Below are positions 1 to 7,558 of a stretch of DNA of 64,000 bases, piece after piece. Every line of letters begins with the position of its first letter. Position 1 is the first letter of the stretch. Location of the stretch: contig JAWKMZ010000004.1 of NCBI GenBank assembly GCA_041391965.1, positions 300,092 through 364,091 on the forward strand, read 5' to 3'. The position numbers and the translations under genes were made by a program. Below the pieces are notes generated by a model, which saw nothing but the letters and a program-made list of their open reading frames with translations, was not told the DNA's origin and made no database searches. Source of the stretch: JAWKMZ01 sp041391965 (GTDB lineage: Bacteria > Bacteroidota > Bacteroidia > Flavobacteriales > Flavobacteriaceae).

Positions 1-571
1 TTGTAGCACTCAAATTGGCTGCGTCCATATCACTTCCACTTGAAGCTTGTGCATAAAGTTTTTCCGTTTTACCAGAAAGTTTCATATTACTACCACTTGA
101 GGTGTTGCAACTTAAGGTTTCTGTGACACTATCTAAGGACATGTCACTACCACTTGTTGCGGTAAGTTCTAAATTTTCTGCTTTGATGGTATTGTTTGAA
201 TAAACATCGCTACCACTTGTTGCTGTAATTTTTGACACATTTTTAAAGTTAAGCATTACTTTTTTTGAAGCAGCATAACTGATGTTTTCATCTGCATAAA
301 TTTCAAGAACACCATTTTCTATTTTAGTGATGATGAGGTCATGCAAATTTTCGTCTGCTTCAACAGTTAAGCTTTGTGTGTCATTTTGGGCTAAATAAAC
401 GTCTAAGCCTCTGCTGATTTTTATTTCGTTAAAATTGCCATTAAGGTCTCTGTTTTTACTAACTACATGGTTATTGCCTTTAACTCCTGGTCCTAAATTG
501 ATATCGAAATTGCAAGAAAACAGCAGTAAGCTTATAATACATGAAATTAAAACTTTGATGAGTGTTGTCAT
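1..571 (-). CDS. DUF2807 (GIN-domain) lipoprotein, C-terminus beyond window edge
   Basis: The reading frame opens at an ATG (CAT at 569-571) and runs off the left end without a stop, so about 190 residues are visible. The N-terminus is a lipoprotein signal: hydrophobic stretch then LLFSC, with Cys20 as the expected lipidated residue. After it come short repeating strands with recurrent T/S-SGS-D/N-M/V steps (four visible), the pattern of the DUF2807 'putative auto-transporter adhesin head GIN' family, which forms a right-handed beta-solenoid. It is most likely anchored in the outer membrane or the periplasmic face of the envelope. It lies 97 bp downstream of the PspC gene on the same strand; PadR-PspC-DUF2807 is a recurrent order in flavobacteria. 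Biochemical role unknown. Confidence 0.85.
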   Translation of the reverse strand, partial: MTTLIKVLISCIISLLLFSCNFDINLGPGVKGNNHVVSKNRDLNGNFNEIKISRGLDVYLAQNDTQSLTVEADENLHDLIITKIENGVLEIYADENISYAASKKVMLNFKNVSKITATSGSDVYSNNTIKAENLELTATSGSDMSLDSVTETLSCNTSSGSNMKLSGKTEKLYAQASSGSDMDAANLSAT

Positions 572-668
572 AATTTGTTCGTTTTTTGATTGATGATTCA
601 AATATCTATTAATAAAGTTGTGATGACTAACTTAAATATCTGAACTGTTGATTTTTAGTGATGAGTTG

Positions 669-2492
669 TTAATTGTTGTCTGATGATATTTCTATGCCAT
701 TTTTATCAATATTAACTTTTACGTTGTCTGACTTGCCTTTAATACCATCATCATTAATTTTTAGATTGGTATCGTTCCTTTTAATTTCTATGCCATTTTC
801 GTCAATTTTCAAACCATTGTCATCATCGTTGATGTGCACTTTCACTTTAAAATCGTCATCAGTGCAGTCTAAACATTTCAATTCGTTTTCCATCATTTGC
901 AAATAATGACCTTCCATACCATTGTCTAATAAATCGTCGTTGCCTATAATTCGAGTGGTGTGTCTTTCATTGCCAAAACCAGAACTATAACTGTAATACA
1001 TGTTTCTGTGGAATGAATAAGTGTTTTCATCAACAAAAAGAATGGTGCCTTCAGGAATATAAAGGGTAATTTCTACTTCTTGATCTCTAAATTTGTTGTT
1101 AAAATCGGTTGTTAAATAGCCATTCAATCCTAATTTATTGTTGTTAAAGGTGTAACCATAATCAATTTTTCCAGCTCTCATTTTTGCATCTTGATAGTTT
1201 TTTCCTCTTGCATTTTTTTCAATTTCCATAGAAGCTACAGAATCTTTGGTCGATTTTAAAATAAGTCTCACATCAGTTCTGTATAGCAATTTTTTATTGT
1301 TTTCATCATATACAGGTTTTAATTCGTTGCTGTGTCTTCCAAATTGTTTGCTGTAAGATGTATTGCGATTCATACTGATATATAGAGTGTCTTTTGCTAT
1401 TGTATTAAGTTGATTTTTTTGAATTACACTTGCATCATCAGCAAATTCACTGGCTTGTTTAACACCAACAAATACCAATCCAATAACAGACATTAGCCAA
1501 AGGCCTAATAGTGACAATTTTGCAATTTTCCCTATTGATTTGAGGTTGTTGATGAGTATTTTTAAACCTAAATAAAAGATAAAAAACAAAGGGATGCCTA
1601 CTGCAAAAAATAGGAGTAAAGACATAACCCAAATTGGAATGTTTGCAGCATTTGCTGCTTCAAAAAAATCATATCCAGAAAAATGTGAGCTTCCAGCAAA
1701 AATTACTGAAAACAAGGCTATGATTAAGGTTATCAGCATTCCTGCTCCAGCCATCAAAAGGATGAAGCCTACAAACTTAGCAATGAGCTTTAAGAAAAAT
1801 AAAATAATATCACTAATGGTATCAAAAAAGGTTTTAGAACTTGATTTAATTTTGCTGCCTTGTTTGGATAAATCTATATTTTTTACTGTATCAGAAACGG
1901 TTTGCGATACGTTTTCAAAACCGTCTTTGATTTTTTTTTCAATGTTGCTAATGTTTACAGGTTCTCCAGTCATGGTTAGCTTTTCAGCTGTCGAAACGGC
2001 TTCAGGCACCAACACCCAAAATAAGATGTAAATGAAAATAAAAGTACCACCAGAGCCTAAGGCTAACAAAACCCAGATGAGGCGAATCCAAACAGCATCT
2101 ATTCCTAAATAATGCCCTAAACCAGAGGCAACACCAGCAATGTATGAGTTGTCTTTGTCTCTAAACAATTTTTTAGAAGGATTACTTTTTTTAGACGTTT
2201 GTGTTGGTTCGTCTTCAAAAATTTCGTCATCTACAAGGTAGTCTTCAGGTTGTCCCATAATGGTAATTACCTCATCAACTTCTTTGGTTCCAATAACTTG
2301 TTTATCGTGTTTAACACGTTCATTAAACAGTTCAGCTATACGAGCTTCAATGTCTGAAATGATTTCAGAGCGACCTTGAGAGTCTGTAAATGAACGTTTT
2401 ATAGCCTCAAGATAGCGTTGTAATTTTGAGTACGCATCTTCATCAATGTGAAAAAATATACCTGCTAAATTTATATTGACTGTTTTATTCAT
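669..2492 (-). CDS. PspC domain-containing membrane protein
   Basis: A 607-residue protein with three parts. Residues 1-100 are a soluble N-terminal region. Residues about 108-165 are a PspC domain (LFRDKDNSYIAGVASGLG followed by a hydrophobic helix), named for the phage-shock protein C family that senses inner-membrane stress. Residues about 230-345 hold three or four further membrane helices. The long C-terminal part (350-607) is soluble and ends in hydrophilic repeats with the recurring pattern D-x-N/D-G-I-x-I. The start codon overlaps the end of the padR gene by 8 nt, so the two are almost certainly co-transcribed and translationally coupled. By analogy the protein may monitor envelope state and be repressed by its PadR neighbour; that regulatory link is inference. 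Confidence 0.88.
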   Translation of the reverse strand: MNKTVNINLAGIFFHIDEDAYSKLQRYLEAIKRSFTDSQGRSEIISDIEARIAELFNERVKHDKQVIGTKEVDEVITIMGQPEDYLVDDEIFEDEPTQTSKKSNPSKKLFRDKDNSYIAGVASGLGHYLGIDAVWIRLIWVLLALGSGGTFIFIYILFWVLVPEAVSTAEKLTMTGEPVNISNIEKKIKDGFENVSQTVSDTVKNIDLSKQGSKIKSSSKTFFDTISDIILFFLKLIAKFVGFILLMAGAGMLITLIIALFSVIFAGSSHFSGYDFFEAANAANIPIWVMSLLLFFAVGIPLFFIFYLGLKILINNLKSIGKIAKLSLLGLWLMSVIGLVFVGVKQASEFADDASVIQKNQLNTIAKDTLYISMNRNTSYSKQFGRHSNELKPVYDENNKKLLYRTDVRLILKSTKDSVASMEIEKNARGKNYQDAKMRAGKIDYGYTFNNNKLGLNGYLTTDFNNKFRDQEVEITLYIPEGTILFVDENTYSFHRNMYYSYSSGFGNERHTTRIIGNDDLLDNGMEGHYLQMMENELKCLDCTDDDFKVKVHINDDDNGLKIDENGIEIKRNDTNLKINDDGIKGKSDNVKVNIDKNGIEISSDNN

Positions 2493-2829
2493 TTTTTGAT
2501 TTTTTTGTGTTGGTTACTAAATTTACTGCGTTTTGTAATTCGCTCCAAGTGGTATTTAACTCGTTGAGAAACAATTTTCCAGTTTCGGTCAATCCATAAT
2601 ATTTTCGAGGAGGTCCAGATGTGGATTCTTCCCATCTGTAATTGAGAAGTCCTGCGTTTTTAAGGCGTGTTAGTAGCGGATAAATAGTACCTTCTACCAC
2701 AAGCAATTTTGCGTCTTTTAGAGTGTCTAAAATTTCCGCTACATAAGCATCTTCATCTTTTAAGACGGAAAGTATGCAGTATTCTAAAACACCTTTTCGC
2801 ATTTGTGCTTTTGTGTTTTCTATCTTCAT
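2485..2829 (-). CDS. PadR family transcriptional regulator
   Basis: A 114-residue protein consisting of a single winged-helix domain. The sequence matches the PadR N-terminal family: an opening helix with RKGVLEYCILSVL, a recognition helix region, then the typical EGTIYPLLTRLKNAGLL and the wing containing GPPRKYYGLTETG. PadR proteins bind DNA as dimers and usually repress their own operon until a ligand or stress signal releases them. It is first in the leftward group padR-pspC-DUF2807 and overlaps pspC by 8 nt, so its likely target is its own promoter just upstream of 2829. No clear TAnnTTTG promoter box was seen there. The family call is firm; the ligand is unknown. Confidence 0.93.
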   Translation of the reverse strand: MKIENTKAQMRKGVLEYCILSVLKDEDAYVAEILDTLKDAKLLVVEGTIYPLLTRLKNAGLLNYRWEESTSGPPRKYYGLTETGKLFLNELNTTWSELQNAVNLVTNTKKSKNE

Positions 2830-2886
2830 ATTCTAAATAGATTTTAATAATGTGAAACTGTTCATTTTTTGATTGATTGATGATGG

Positions 2887-3333
2887 TTATTTGATGAAAT
2901 TTATAGTTAATGGATAGTGACATGGCTGACCATCTCTTGCATTTAAGCTTGCTTTTATAATAAATATGAGTTCTAATATGAAACCAACTACAGCAAGTGT
3001 GCCTAAAGCACCACCAATATAGAGTAGTGGAGAAGGCTCACCAATACTTATATGAAAGTCATTAAAACCGTTAAAGTTTATAAAATCAAAACCATTAAAT
3101 ATTTTGAAAATAAAAAACGGAATTGAAATAGTTCCTAAAATGATGGTATATAACAAGATGCTTATTTGAAAATTGATGGCTTGTTTTCCATGTTCATCTA
3201 CAAAGGCCGACTTTTCTTTATTAGCAATCCAAAGAACAATTGGACCAATAAAATTACCTAATGGAATAATAAATCGAGAAAACGTCGATAAATGTATAAA
3301 TGTCGCAATATTTTTTTGGTGCTTGTCTAACAT
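2887..3333 (-). CDS. DUF4870 domain-containing membrane protein
   Basis: A 148-residue protein with three or four predicted membrane helices (about residues 15-37, 57-80, 105-130). The sequence shows DUF4870 hallmarks: an N-terminal LSTFSRFIIPLGNFIGPIVLW, the conserved DEHGKQAINFQIS segment in the first loop, and a C-terminal YPLTINFIK. The family is widespread in Bacteria and has no established biochemical role. It lies 57 bp upstream of padR on the same strand and has its own promoter box (TATATTTG at 3362-3369), so it may be the first gene of the padR-pspC transcript. The ATG at 3333 is about 28 bp from the box, a normal distance. Function unknown. Confidence 0.85.
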   Translation of the reverse strand: MLDKHQKNIATFIHLSTFSRFIIPLGNFIGPIVLWIANKEKSAFVDEHGKQAINFQISILLYTIILGTISIPFFIFKIFNGFDFINFNGFNDFHISIGEPSPLLYIGGALGTLAVVGFILELIFIIKASLNARDGQPCHYPLTINFIK

Positions 3334-3361
3334 TTTTAAAAGTGTATAATAGTTTCTTATG

Positions 3362-3369
3362 CAAATATA
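3362..3369 (-). promoter_or_regulatory. TAnnTTTG promoter box of the DUF4870 gene
   Basis: On the minus strand the sequence reads TATATTTG, matching the Bacteroidota sigma-ABfr -7 consensus. TTTTG (CAAAA at 3391-3395 on the plus strand) lies 21 nt upstream, matching the -33 element. The start codon at 3333 follows after about 28 nt. Confidence 0.6.
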
Positions 3370-3475
3370 TATCTAAAAAAAGGTATTATGCAAAACATAG
3401 TAGTGTATTTTAACATAAATTTAACAAATTATAATATGGAATATTTTCAATATTTTAGCGTAAATTAATTGTTAA

Positions 3476-3931
3476 ATGAAGATAAGTCCCAGTAAACTCA
3501 ATACGTTTTTAATGTTCAAACTGCCATCGGCTTATTTTTGTGGTGTAAGAACAAAGTCTTTAACAGATGTACAATGTGTAGTAACGGTTAAGCACAGATG
3601 GATTAACCAAAACCCTTTTAATTCTATGTTTTGGGCAGTACAAGGAATGGCTGCTGAGTTGACTACAGGTGCTTTGGTAATGTCCAAAATAAAACAAAGT
3701 AAGCATAATATTTCTATGCTTGTGGCAACCAACAACGCATCGTTTGTAAAAAAAGCAACAGGTAAAATTACTTTTACCTGCCGTGAAGGCCAAAAAGTAG
3801 ATGAAGCTATCAAAAAAGCGATTGCAACACAAGAAGGTCAAACAATTTGGATGAATTCTATTGGAGTTAATAGTGATGGTATTGAGGTGTCACATTTTAA
3901 TTTTGAATGGACAATTAAGCTGAAAAGTTAA
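3476..3931 (+). CDS. DUF4442 (hotdog-fold) protein
   Basis: A 151-residue protein resembling the DUF4442 family, related to hotdog-fold thioesterases such as PaaI/YiiD. Visible features are the conserved opening KLNTFLMFKLPSAYFCGVR, the VKHRWINQNPFNSMFWAVQG segment leading into a long helix (MAAELTTGAL), and a beta-rich C-terminal half. Family members are presumed to act on acyl-thioesters, but a clear catalytic residue cannot be assigned here and the substrate is unknown. It stands alone, divergent from the DUF4870 gene across a 142-bp AT-rich gap, with no adjacent partner on the same strand within 138 bp. Start ATG at 3476 fits the family N-terminus. Confidence 0.8.
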   Translation: MKISPSKLNTFLMFKLPSAYFCGVRTKSLTDVQCVVTVKHRWINQNPFNSMFWAVQGMAAELTTGALVMSKIKQSKHNISMLVATNNASFVKKATGKITFTCREGQKVDEAIKKAIATQEGQTIWMNSIGVNSDGIEVSHFNFEWTIKLKS

Positions 3932-3935
3932 TTAT

Positions 3936-3991
3936 AAAAAAGAAGGTTTGTTAAAATTATGTTTATTTCAATCTAACCTATTCTTTTTTTT
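3936..3991 (+). terminator. Weak possible terminator after the DUF4442 gene
   Basis: An imperfect inverted repeat (AAGAAGGTT at about 3940-3948 against AACCTATTCTT near 3976-3986, with a two-base bulge) with a long loop and a trailing T run. Position is right for a terminator, but the loop of more than 25 nt makes it weak. Confidence 0.3.
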
Positions 3992-4069
3992 AGTAAATTA
4001 GGCTATAATTATAAAATGTTTGCCTATTATAACAAATCTACTTTTCTAACCCTAAACCTAAAATAAAAT

Positions 4070-4267
4070 ATGGCAAGAGCAATGTTTGAGTACACCAAAA
4101 CCGTACTCAAAAAAGTTAGTTTTGACGCTAATTTGTTTTGTAAAGAAGTGCAAAAAGCTATTCAACGCTTATTACCTTATGAAATTGACGAGCTTAAAGT
4201 ATTTATAAAAGCACTTATTTTGCAAAATCCTGAGTTAAATCAATGTTTAATCTATTTAAAACCATAA
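4070..4267 (+). CDS. Conserved small protein, 65 residues, unknown function
   Basis: A short soluble protein of 65 residues with no signal peptide or membrane helix; it appears all-helical. Although small, it looks real: it has an ATG start, an intrinsic terminator immediately after its stop (4266-4296), and normal codon use. I recognise near-identical small proteins with the opening MARAMFEYTKTVLKKVSFD as conserved in flavobacteria. Visible features are a basic N-terminal helix, the pair FCKEVQKAIQRLLPYEIDEL, and a C-terminal helix ending LNQCLIYLKP. Its compactness and strong conservation suggest a core regulatory or ribosome-associated role, but that is a guess. It is a single-gene transcription unit with no functional hint from neighbours. 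Confidence 0.8.
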   Translation: MARAMFEYTKTVLKKVSFDANLFCKEVQKAIQRLLPYEIDELKVFIKALILQNPELNQCLIYLKP

Positions 4268-4296
4268 AAAAAAGCGACCTCAAAGGTTGCTTTTTT
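4266..4296 (+). terminator. Intrinsic terminator after the 65-residue protein gene
   Basis: A-rich left arm, stem AGCgACCT / AGGTtGCT with a CAA loop, and a run of six T residues. It begins at the stop codon of the upstream gene. Confidence 0.85.
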
Positions 4297-4331
4297 AGTG
4301 TTATTTATTAGTGGTTGGTTGGTTTGTATTG

Positions 4332-4339
4332 TATCTTTG
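4332..4339 (+). promoter_or_regulatory. TAnnTTTG promoter box ahead of the small cysteine protein gene
   Basis: TATCTTTG matches the Bacteroidota -7 consensus. It lies inside the longest open frame of the downstream gene, so any start codon upstream of about 4345 cannot be used from this promoter. TTG motifs upstream are not ideally spaced, so the -33 element is unclear. Confidence 0.5.
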
Positions 4340-4384
4340 CAAAAACAAAATCAACTGAAAAAGTTTATTACCATAATCCTTTTA

Positions 4385-4741
4385 ATGTCTTTTTCAATGC
4401 GTCCAGCATTTTATATTGGGCAATTGGTTTATTTTGAATTGAATATAGATACGATTATTCAAAAATATTGTGTCAATAAAGACAAACCTGAGTTAAAATG
4501 TAACGGAAAATGTCATTTAGCAAAACAGTTGCAAATGACACAGCAAAATGATAAAACCAATGAAGGAAAAGCAACTACCTTTTTATTAGAAGCATTTTTT
4601 CCTTTATATTTTCAGGCAATAACATATTCTCTAAATTTTAATAATGTATCTATAAATCACAAAAACAATTGGCAGCTTAAGACGATGCTTGCATCATTAG
4701 CTGATTTGAATTGTTTTCATCCTCCCGAATATTTCATCTAA
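4385..4741 (+). CDS. Small cysteine-containing protein, possibly metal-related
   Basis: The open frame runs back to a GTG at 4298, but that lies in the preceding terminator and ahead of the -7 box at 4332-4339. I therefore prefer the ATG at 4385 (about 118 residues). A CTG at 4355 would give a better signal-peptide-like start (LKKFITIILL). The protein has an N-terminal hydrophobic segment and then the conserved-looking block QKYCVNKDKPELKCNGKCHL, a C-x8-C-x3-C cluster typical of a small Bacteroidota family of unknown function. The C-terminal half is polar and variable. It lies 110 bp ahead of a methionine-rich outer-membrane barrel on the same strand. Cysteine cluster plus Met-rich neighbour suggests copper or another soft metal; that is inference. 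Confidence 0.65.
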   Translation: MSFSMRPAFYIGQLVYFELNIDTIIQKYCVNKDKPELKCNGKCHLAKQLQMTQQNDKTNEGKATTFLLEAFFPLYFQAITYSLNFNNVSINHKNNWQLKTMLASLADLNCFHPPEYFI

Positions 4742-4851
4742 TTTTTTTAGTTAACATATCAAAAGAAATTGCAAAAGCAGAATGTCAAGACTTTTATTGC
4801 TTATAAAAGTGTGCACTGTGTATGCTTGTATTTAAAACAAATTATATAAAA

Positions 4852-5892
4852 ATGAAATATTATTTATATGCCTTTTTCTTATTGGCAACTATTGCTGTAT
4901 CAGCACAAGAAACATCAAACCAACCATCAGATAATCAAACTTGGAAAGGCAGTAGACCAGATGGTCATGCGCCAATTTCTATAATGGGAGACCATACTCA
5001 TGGCAAAGGTGAGTTTATGTTTTCTTATCGTTTTATGTCTATGAATATGGAAGATATTAAAAACGGAAAAGATAATGAAGACTACCATAATTTACTAATG
5101 CCAAATGGCGGAATGTATATGGTAACACCTTATAAAATGCCAATGCAAATGCACATGTTTGGTATTATGTATGCACCTTCAAACAAAATAACTTTAACCA
5201 CTATGTTTAATGTTGTAGATATGACCATGGATCATGTTACCGCTATGGGAGCCAAATTTACAACAGCATCTTCAGGTTTTGGAGATGTAAAATTAGGAAT
5301 GTTATACAAGTTTTTTAACAAAAACAAACAGCAATTGCATGGCATATTTTCAGTGTCATTGCCAACAGGAACTATTGAAAATAAAGATGAAACACCAGCT
5401 TCTATGGGAAATAAAGTTATTTTGCCTTATGCGATGCAAATTGGTAGTGGCACATTTGATTCTGAGTTTGGTTTGACTTATTTAACACAATCTGATTTAC
5501 TATCATTTGGATCTCAACTTAAAGGAACATTTCGTTTTGGAGAAAATAGTAACGATTACAGGTTAGGAAACCGTTACAGTTTAAATAACTGGTTGGCACT
5601 AAAAGCAACACCTTGGTTAAGTTTTTCTGGCAGATTAGAGGGTTTGATTGTGAATAAAATTCATGGTCAAAATCCAGATTTAAATCCAATGATGGTGATT
5701 ACTGCTGATACAAATAATTCAGGTGGAACTTATATAAATTCTGCCTTAGGTTTCAATTTATATGTTCCAAAAGGCAAGTTTAAAAATGTGCGTTTTGGAT
5801 TTGAAATGGCGACACCAATCTTACAGAATGTGAATGGTATTCAATTAAAACAAAAAGAAACCATTACTTTAGGATTGCAATATGCTATGTAA
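4852..5892 (+). CDS. Methionine-rich outer-membrane beta-barrel protein
   Basis: The open frame starts at 4822, but the signal peptide (MKYYLYAFFLLATIAVSAQ) begins at the ATG at 4852, giving 346 residues. After cleavage come a short linker, a conserved PDGHAPISIMGDHTHGKGEF segment, and then amphipathic beta strands to the C-terminus, which ends in an aromatic-rich strand typical of outer-membrane proteins. Residues about 45-110 are strikingly rich in methionine (clusters such as MPMQMHMFGIMY and MTMDHVTAMG), with several histidines. It resembles the Bacteroidota proteins labelled simply 'transporter' or MetA-pathway-like barrels. Met/His clusters often bind copper or silver, and the upstream gene encodes a cysteine-cluster protein, so metal export or sensing is plausible but unproven. 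Confidence 0.8.
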   Translation: MKYYLYAFFLLATIAVSAQETSNQPSDNQTWKGSRPDGHAPISIMGDHTHGKGEFMFSYRFMSMNMEDIKNGKDNEDYHNLLMPNGGMYMVTPYKMPMQMHMFGIMYAPSNKITLTTMFNVVDMTMDHVTAMGAKFTTASSGFGDVKLGMLYKFFNKNKQQLHGIFSVSLPTGTIENKDETPASMGNKVILPYAMQIGSGTFDSEFGLTYLTQSDLLSFGSQLKGTFRFGENSNDYRLGNRYSLNNWLALKATPWLSFSGRLEGLIVNKIHGQNPDLNPMMVITADTNNSGGTYINSALGFNLYVPKGKFKNVRFGFEMATPILQNVNGIQLKQKETITLGLQYAM

Positions 5893-5906
5893 AAAATAAA
5901 GTTTTA

Positions 5907-5955
5907 AAAAAAAGAGGCTGTCTAAAACTAAAATTTAAGACAGCCTTTTTTTATT
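5907..5955. terminator. Bidirectional terminator between the barrel gene and oxyR
   Basis: Stem AGGCTGTCT (5915-5923) / AGACAGCCT (5938-5946) with A run on the left and T run on the right. It sits between convergent genes and overlaps the oxyR stop codon. Confidence 0.85.
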
Positions 5956-6889
5956 TGTGTAAAGGACTTATAATATTAACATTTTGAAATGCTATAGCAC
6001 CACGTATCACGCTCGAAATAGAAGCATGCAGCGCATCAATAATTTGCATTTTTAATTCACTTTTATGGTAAATAATGCTTACCTCTCTTGCTGGTGAAGG
6101 GTCGTTAAAAAGATGGAGATTTGCCTGAAATTTCTCACTGAGATCCATAGTGTGTAAGTAAGGTAAAAGCGTCATACCTAAACCTTCATTAGATAGTTTT
6201 ATCAAAGTTTCAATGCTTCCGCTTTCTAACTGAAATTTTTCATCGTGTTGATTTTTAAAAGCTTTGCATAAGTTGATGACACCATCTCTAAAACAATGAC
6301 CATCTTCAAGAAGTAGCATATCGTCAATTTCTAAATCCGATACATCAATCTTTTTCTTTTCTGAAAGGCGATGTCTTTCAGGAATGTAACCAACAAAAGG
6401 CTCATAATATAACACACGCTCTTTGATGGTTTCGTTTTCTAAAGGTGTTGCGGCAATGGCTGCGTCTAAATGACCATCATTGATACGAGTAATAATTTCT
6501 TCAGTAGTGAGCTCTTCAATTTTTAGCTTCACTTTTGGATATTTTTTTATAAAGGTTTTTAAAAACATTGGCAATAAAGTAGGCATAACTGTTGGAATAA
6601 TTCCAATTCTAAATTCGCCACCAATAAACCCTTTTTGTTGATCTACAATATCTTGTATGCGGTCAGATTCATTGACAATATTTCTTGCCTGATGTGCAAT
6701 TTTGCGTCCAACTGTAGTAAGTTCAATAGGCTTTTTGCTTCTGTCAAAAATCAAAACATTTAACTCTTCTTCTAATTTCTGAATTTGTGTACTTAAAGTT
6801 GGCTGTGTTACAAAACATTTTTCGGCAGCTTTTGTAAAGTTTTTATGCTCAGCTATGGCTAAAACATAATATAGTTGAGTAATGGTCAT
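5951..6889 (-). CDS. oxyR: Hydrogen-peroxide-sensing LysR-type regulator OxyR
   Basis: A 312-residue LysR-family activator. Residues 1-60 are the winged helix-turn-helix (TITQLYYVLAIAEHKNFTKA, then TQPTLSTQIQKLEEEL). Residues about 90-300 are the periplasmic-binding-protein-like effector domain. The OxyR redox signature is present: the segment EDGHCFRDGVINLC carries Cys199 and Cys208, the same positions and spacing as the disulphide-forming pair of Escherichia coli OxyR. Peroxide oxidises this pair and turns on transcription of defence genes. The gene is divergent from dps, a classic OxyR target, across a 105-bp gap (6890-6994), which presumably holds the operator. A shared terminator at 5907-5955 ends it. 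Call is firm. Confidence 0.95.
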   Translation of the reverse strand: MTITQLYYVLAIAEHKNFTKAAEKCFVTQPTLSTQIQKLEEELNVLIFDRSKKPIELTTVGRKIAHQARNIVNESDRIQDIVDQQKGFIGGEFRIGIIPTVMPTLLPMFLKTFIKKYPKVKLKIEELTTEEIITRINDGHLDAAIAATPLENETIKERVLYYEPFVGYIPERHRLSEKKKIDVSDLEIDDMLLLEDGHCFRDGVINLCKAFKNQHDEKFQLESGSIETLIKLSNEGLGMTLLPYLHTMDLSEKFQANLHLFNDPSPAREVSIIYHKSELKMQIIDALHASISSVIRGAIAFQNVNIISPLHK

Positions 6890-6994
6890 AAAGTATTTGT
6901 TTAAACTATAAAAATATAAAAACTATCAATAAAACCTATGGTAATATTTATTAATTATGATGTAACTTTAAAATAATTAAAAAATAAAGAGATT
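6890..6994. promoter_or_regulatory. oxyR-dps divergent regulatory region
   Basis: 105 bp, strongly AT-rich, between divergent oxyR and dps. No TAnnTTTG box is present in either direction, consistent with activator-dependent promoters. ACTAT at about 6921 and CCTATGG at about 6935 are spaced like fragments of the ATAG-n7-CTAT OxyR operator pattern, but the match is weak. Location is the main evidence. Confidence 0.45.
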
Positions 6995-7474
6995 ATGACA
7001 TTAAACACGATTGGTTTGGACACCAAAAAAACCAAAGAAATTGCAAATGATTTGAACCATTTATTGGCTAATTTTCAAATATATTATCAAAACTTAAGAG
7101 GAATTCATTGGAATATTAAAGGGAAACGCTTTTTTGACCTTCATATTAAGTTTGAAGAGTTATATACCGATGCCAATATAAAAGTTGACGAGATTGCTGA
7201 ACGTATCCTCACTTTGGGCGAAACGCCTTTACATACTTTTGATGATTATATAAAACACACAAAAGTGAAAGTAGGAAAAAACGTGTCTCAAGACGATAAA
7301 GCAGTAACTCTGATTGTAGATTCTTTATCTGAATTGTTAATAATTGAACGTGCTATTTTAGATAAATCGGCTGATGCCAATGATGAAGGAACCAACTCTA
7401 TGATGAGTGATTTTATTACAGAGCAGGAAAAAACAATTTGGATGATGAAAGCTTGGTTAAATGAGACGATTTAA
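6995..7474 (+). CDS. dps: Dps family iron-storage and DNA-protection protein
   Basis: A 159-residue ferritin-like four-helix protein. Dps proteins form dodecamers that oxidise Fe(II) with hydrogen peroxide and store it, protecting DNA from Fenton chemistry. The inter-subunit ferroxidase ligands are all visible and correctly spaced: His38 and His50, Glu54 (Asp in some relatives), Asp65 and Glu69, in the segments LRGIHWNIKG and FDLHIKFEELYTDANIKVDEIAERI (shown only in part by function). Length matches the family. It is transcribed away from oxyR, so peroxide induction by OxyR is very likely. A perfect hairpin terminator follows at 7509-7539, shared with the convergent rplS. The short N-terminus lacks a lysine-rich DNA-binding tail. 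Confidence 0.95.
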   Translation: MTLNTIGLDTKKTKEIANDLNHLLANFQIYYQNLRGIHWNIKGKRFFDLHIKFEELYTDANIKVDEIAERILTLGETPLHTFDDYIKHTKVKVGKNVSQDDKAVTLIVDSLSELLIIERAILDKSADANDEGTNSMMSDFITEQEKTIWMMKAWLNETI

Positions 7475-7508
7475 TTTATAAAAGGGCAAATAGTTTAGTA
7501 ACAAACAT

Positions 7509-7539
7509 AAAAAAAGCGACCTAAATTTAGGTCGCTTTT
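7509..7539. terminator. Bidirectional terminator between dps and rplS
   Basis: Perfect palindromic stem AAAAGCGACCTAAA / TTTAGGTCGCTTTT. A run of A on one side and T on the other, so it can act on both convergent transcripts. Confidence 0.88.
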
Positions 7540-7558
7540 GCTATAATAATGGAAACGT

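Noticed and set aside
1594..2031. 145-residue open frame opposite the PspC gene
   Set aside because: Antisense shadow of a well-supported gene; low-complexity and without a recognised domain.
3532..3841. Two 93-residue open frames opposite the DUF4442 gene
   Set aside because: Both lie within the DUF4442 gene on the opposite strand and show no family resemblance.
4298..4384. Longer N-terminus of the small cysteine protein from the GTG at 4298
   Set aside because: It would start inside the preceding terminator and upstream of the TATCTTTG promoter box at 4332-4339.
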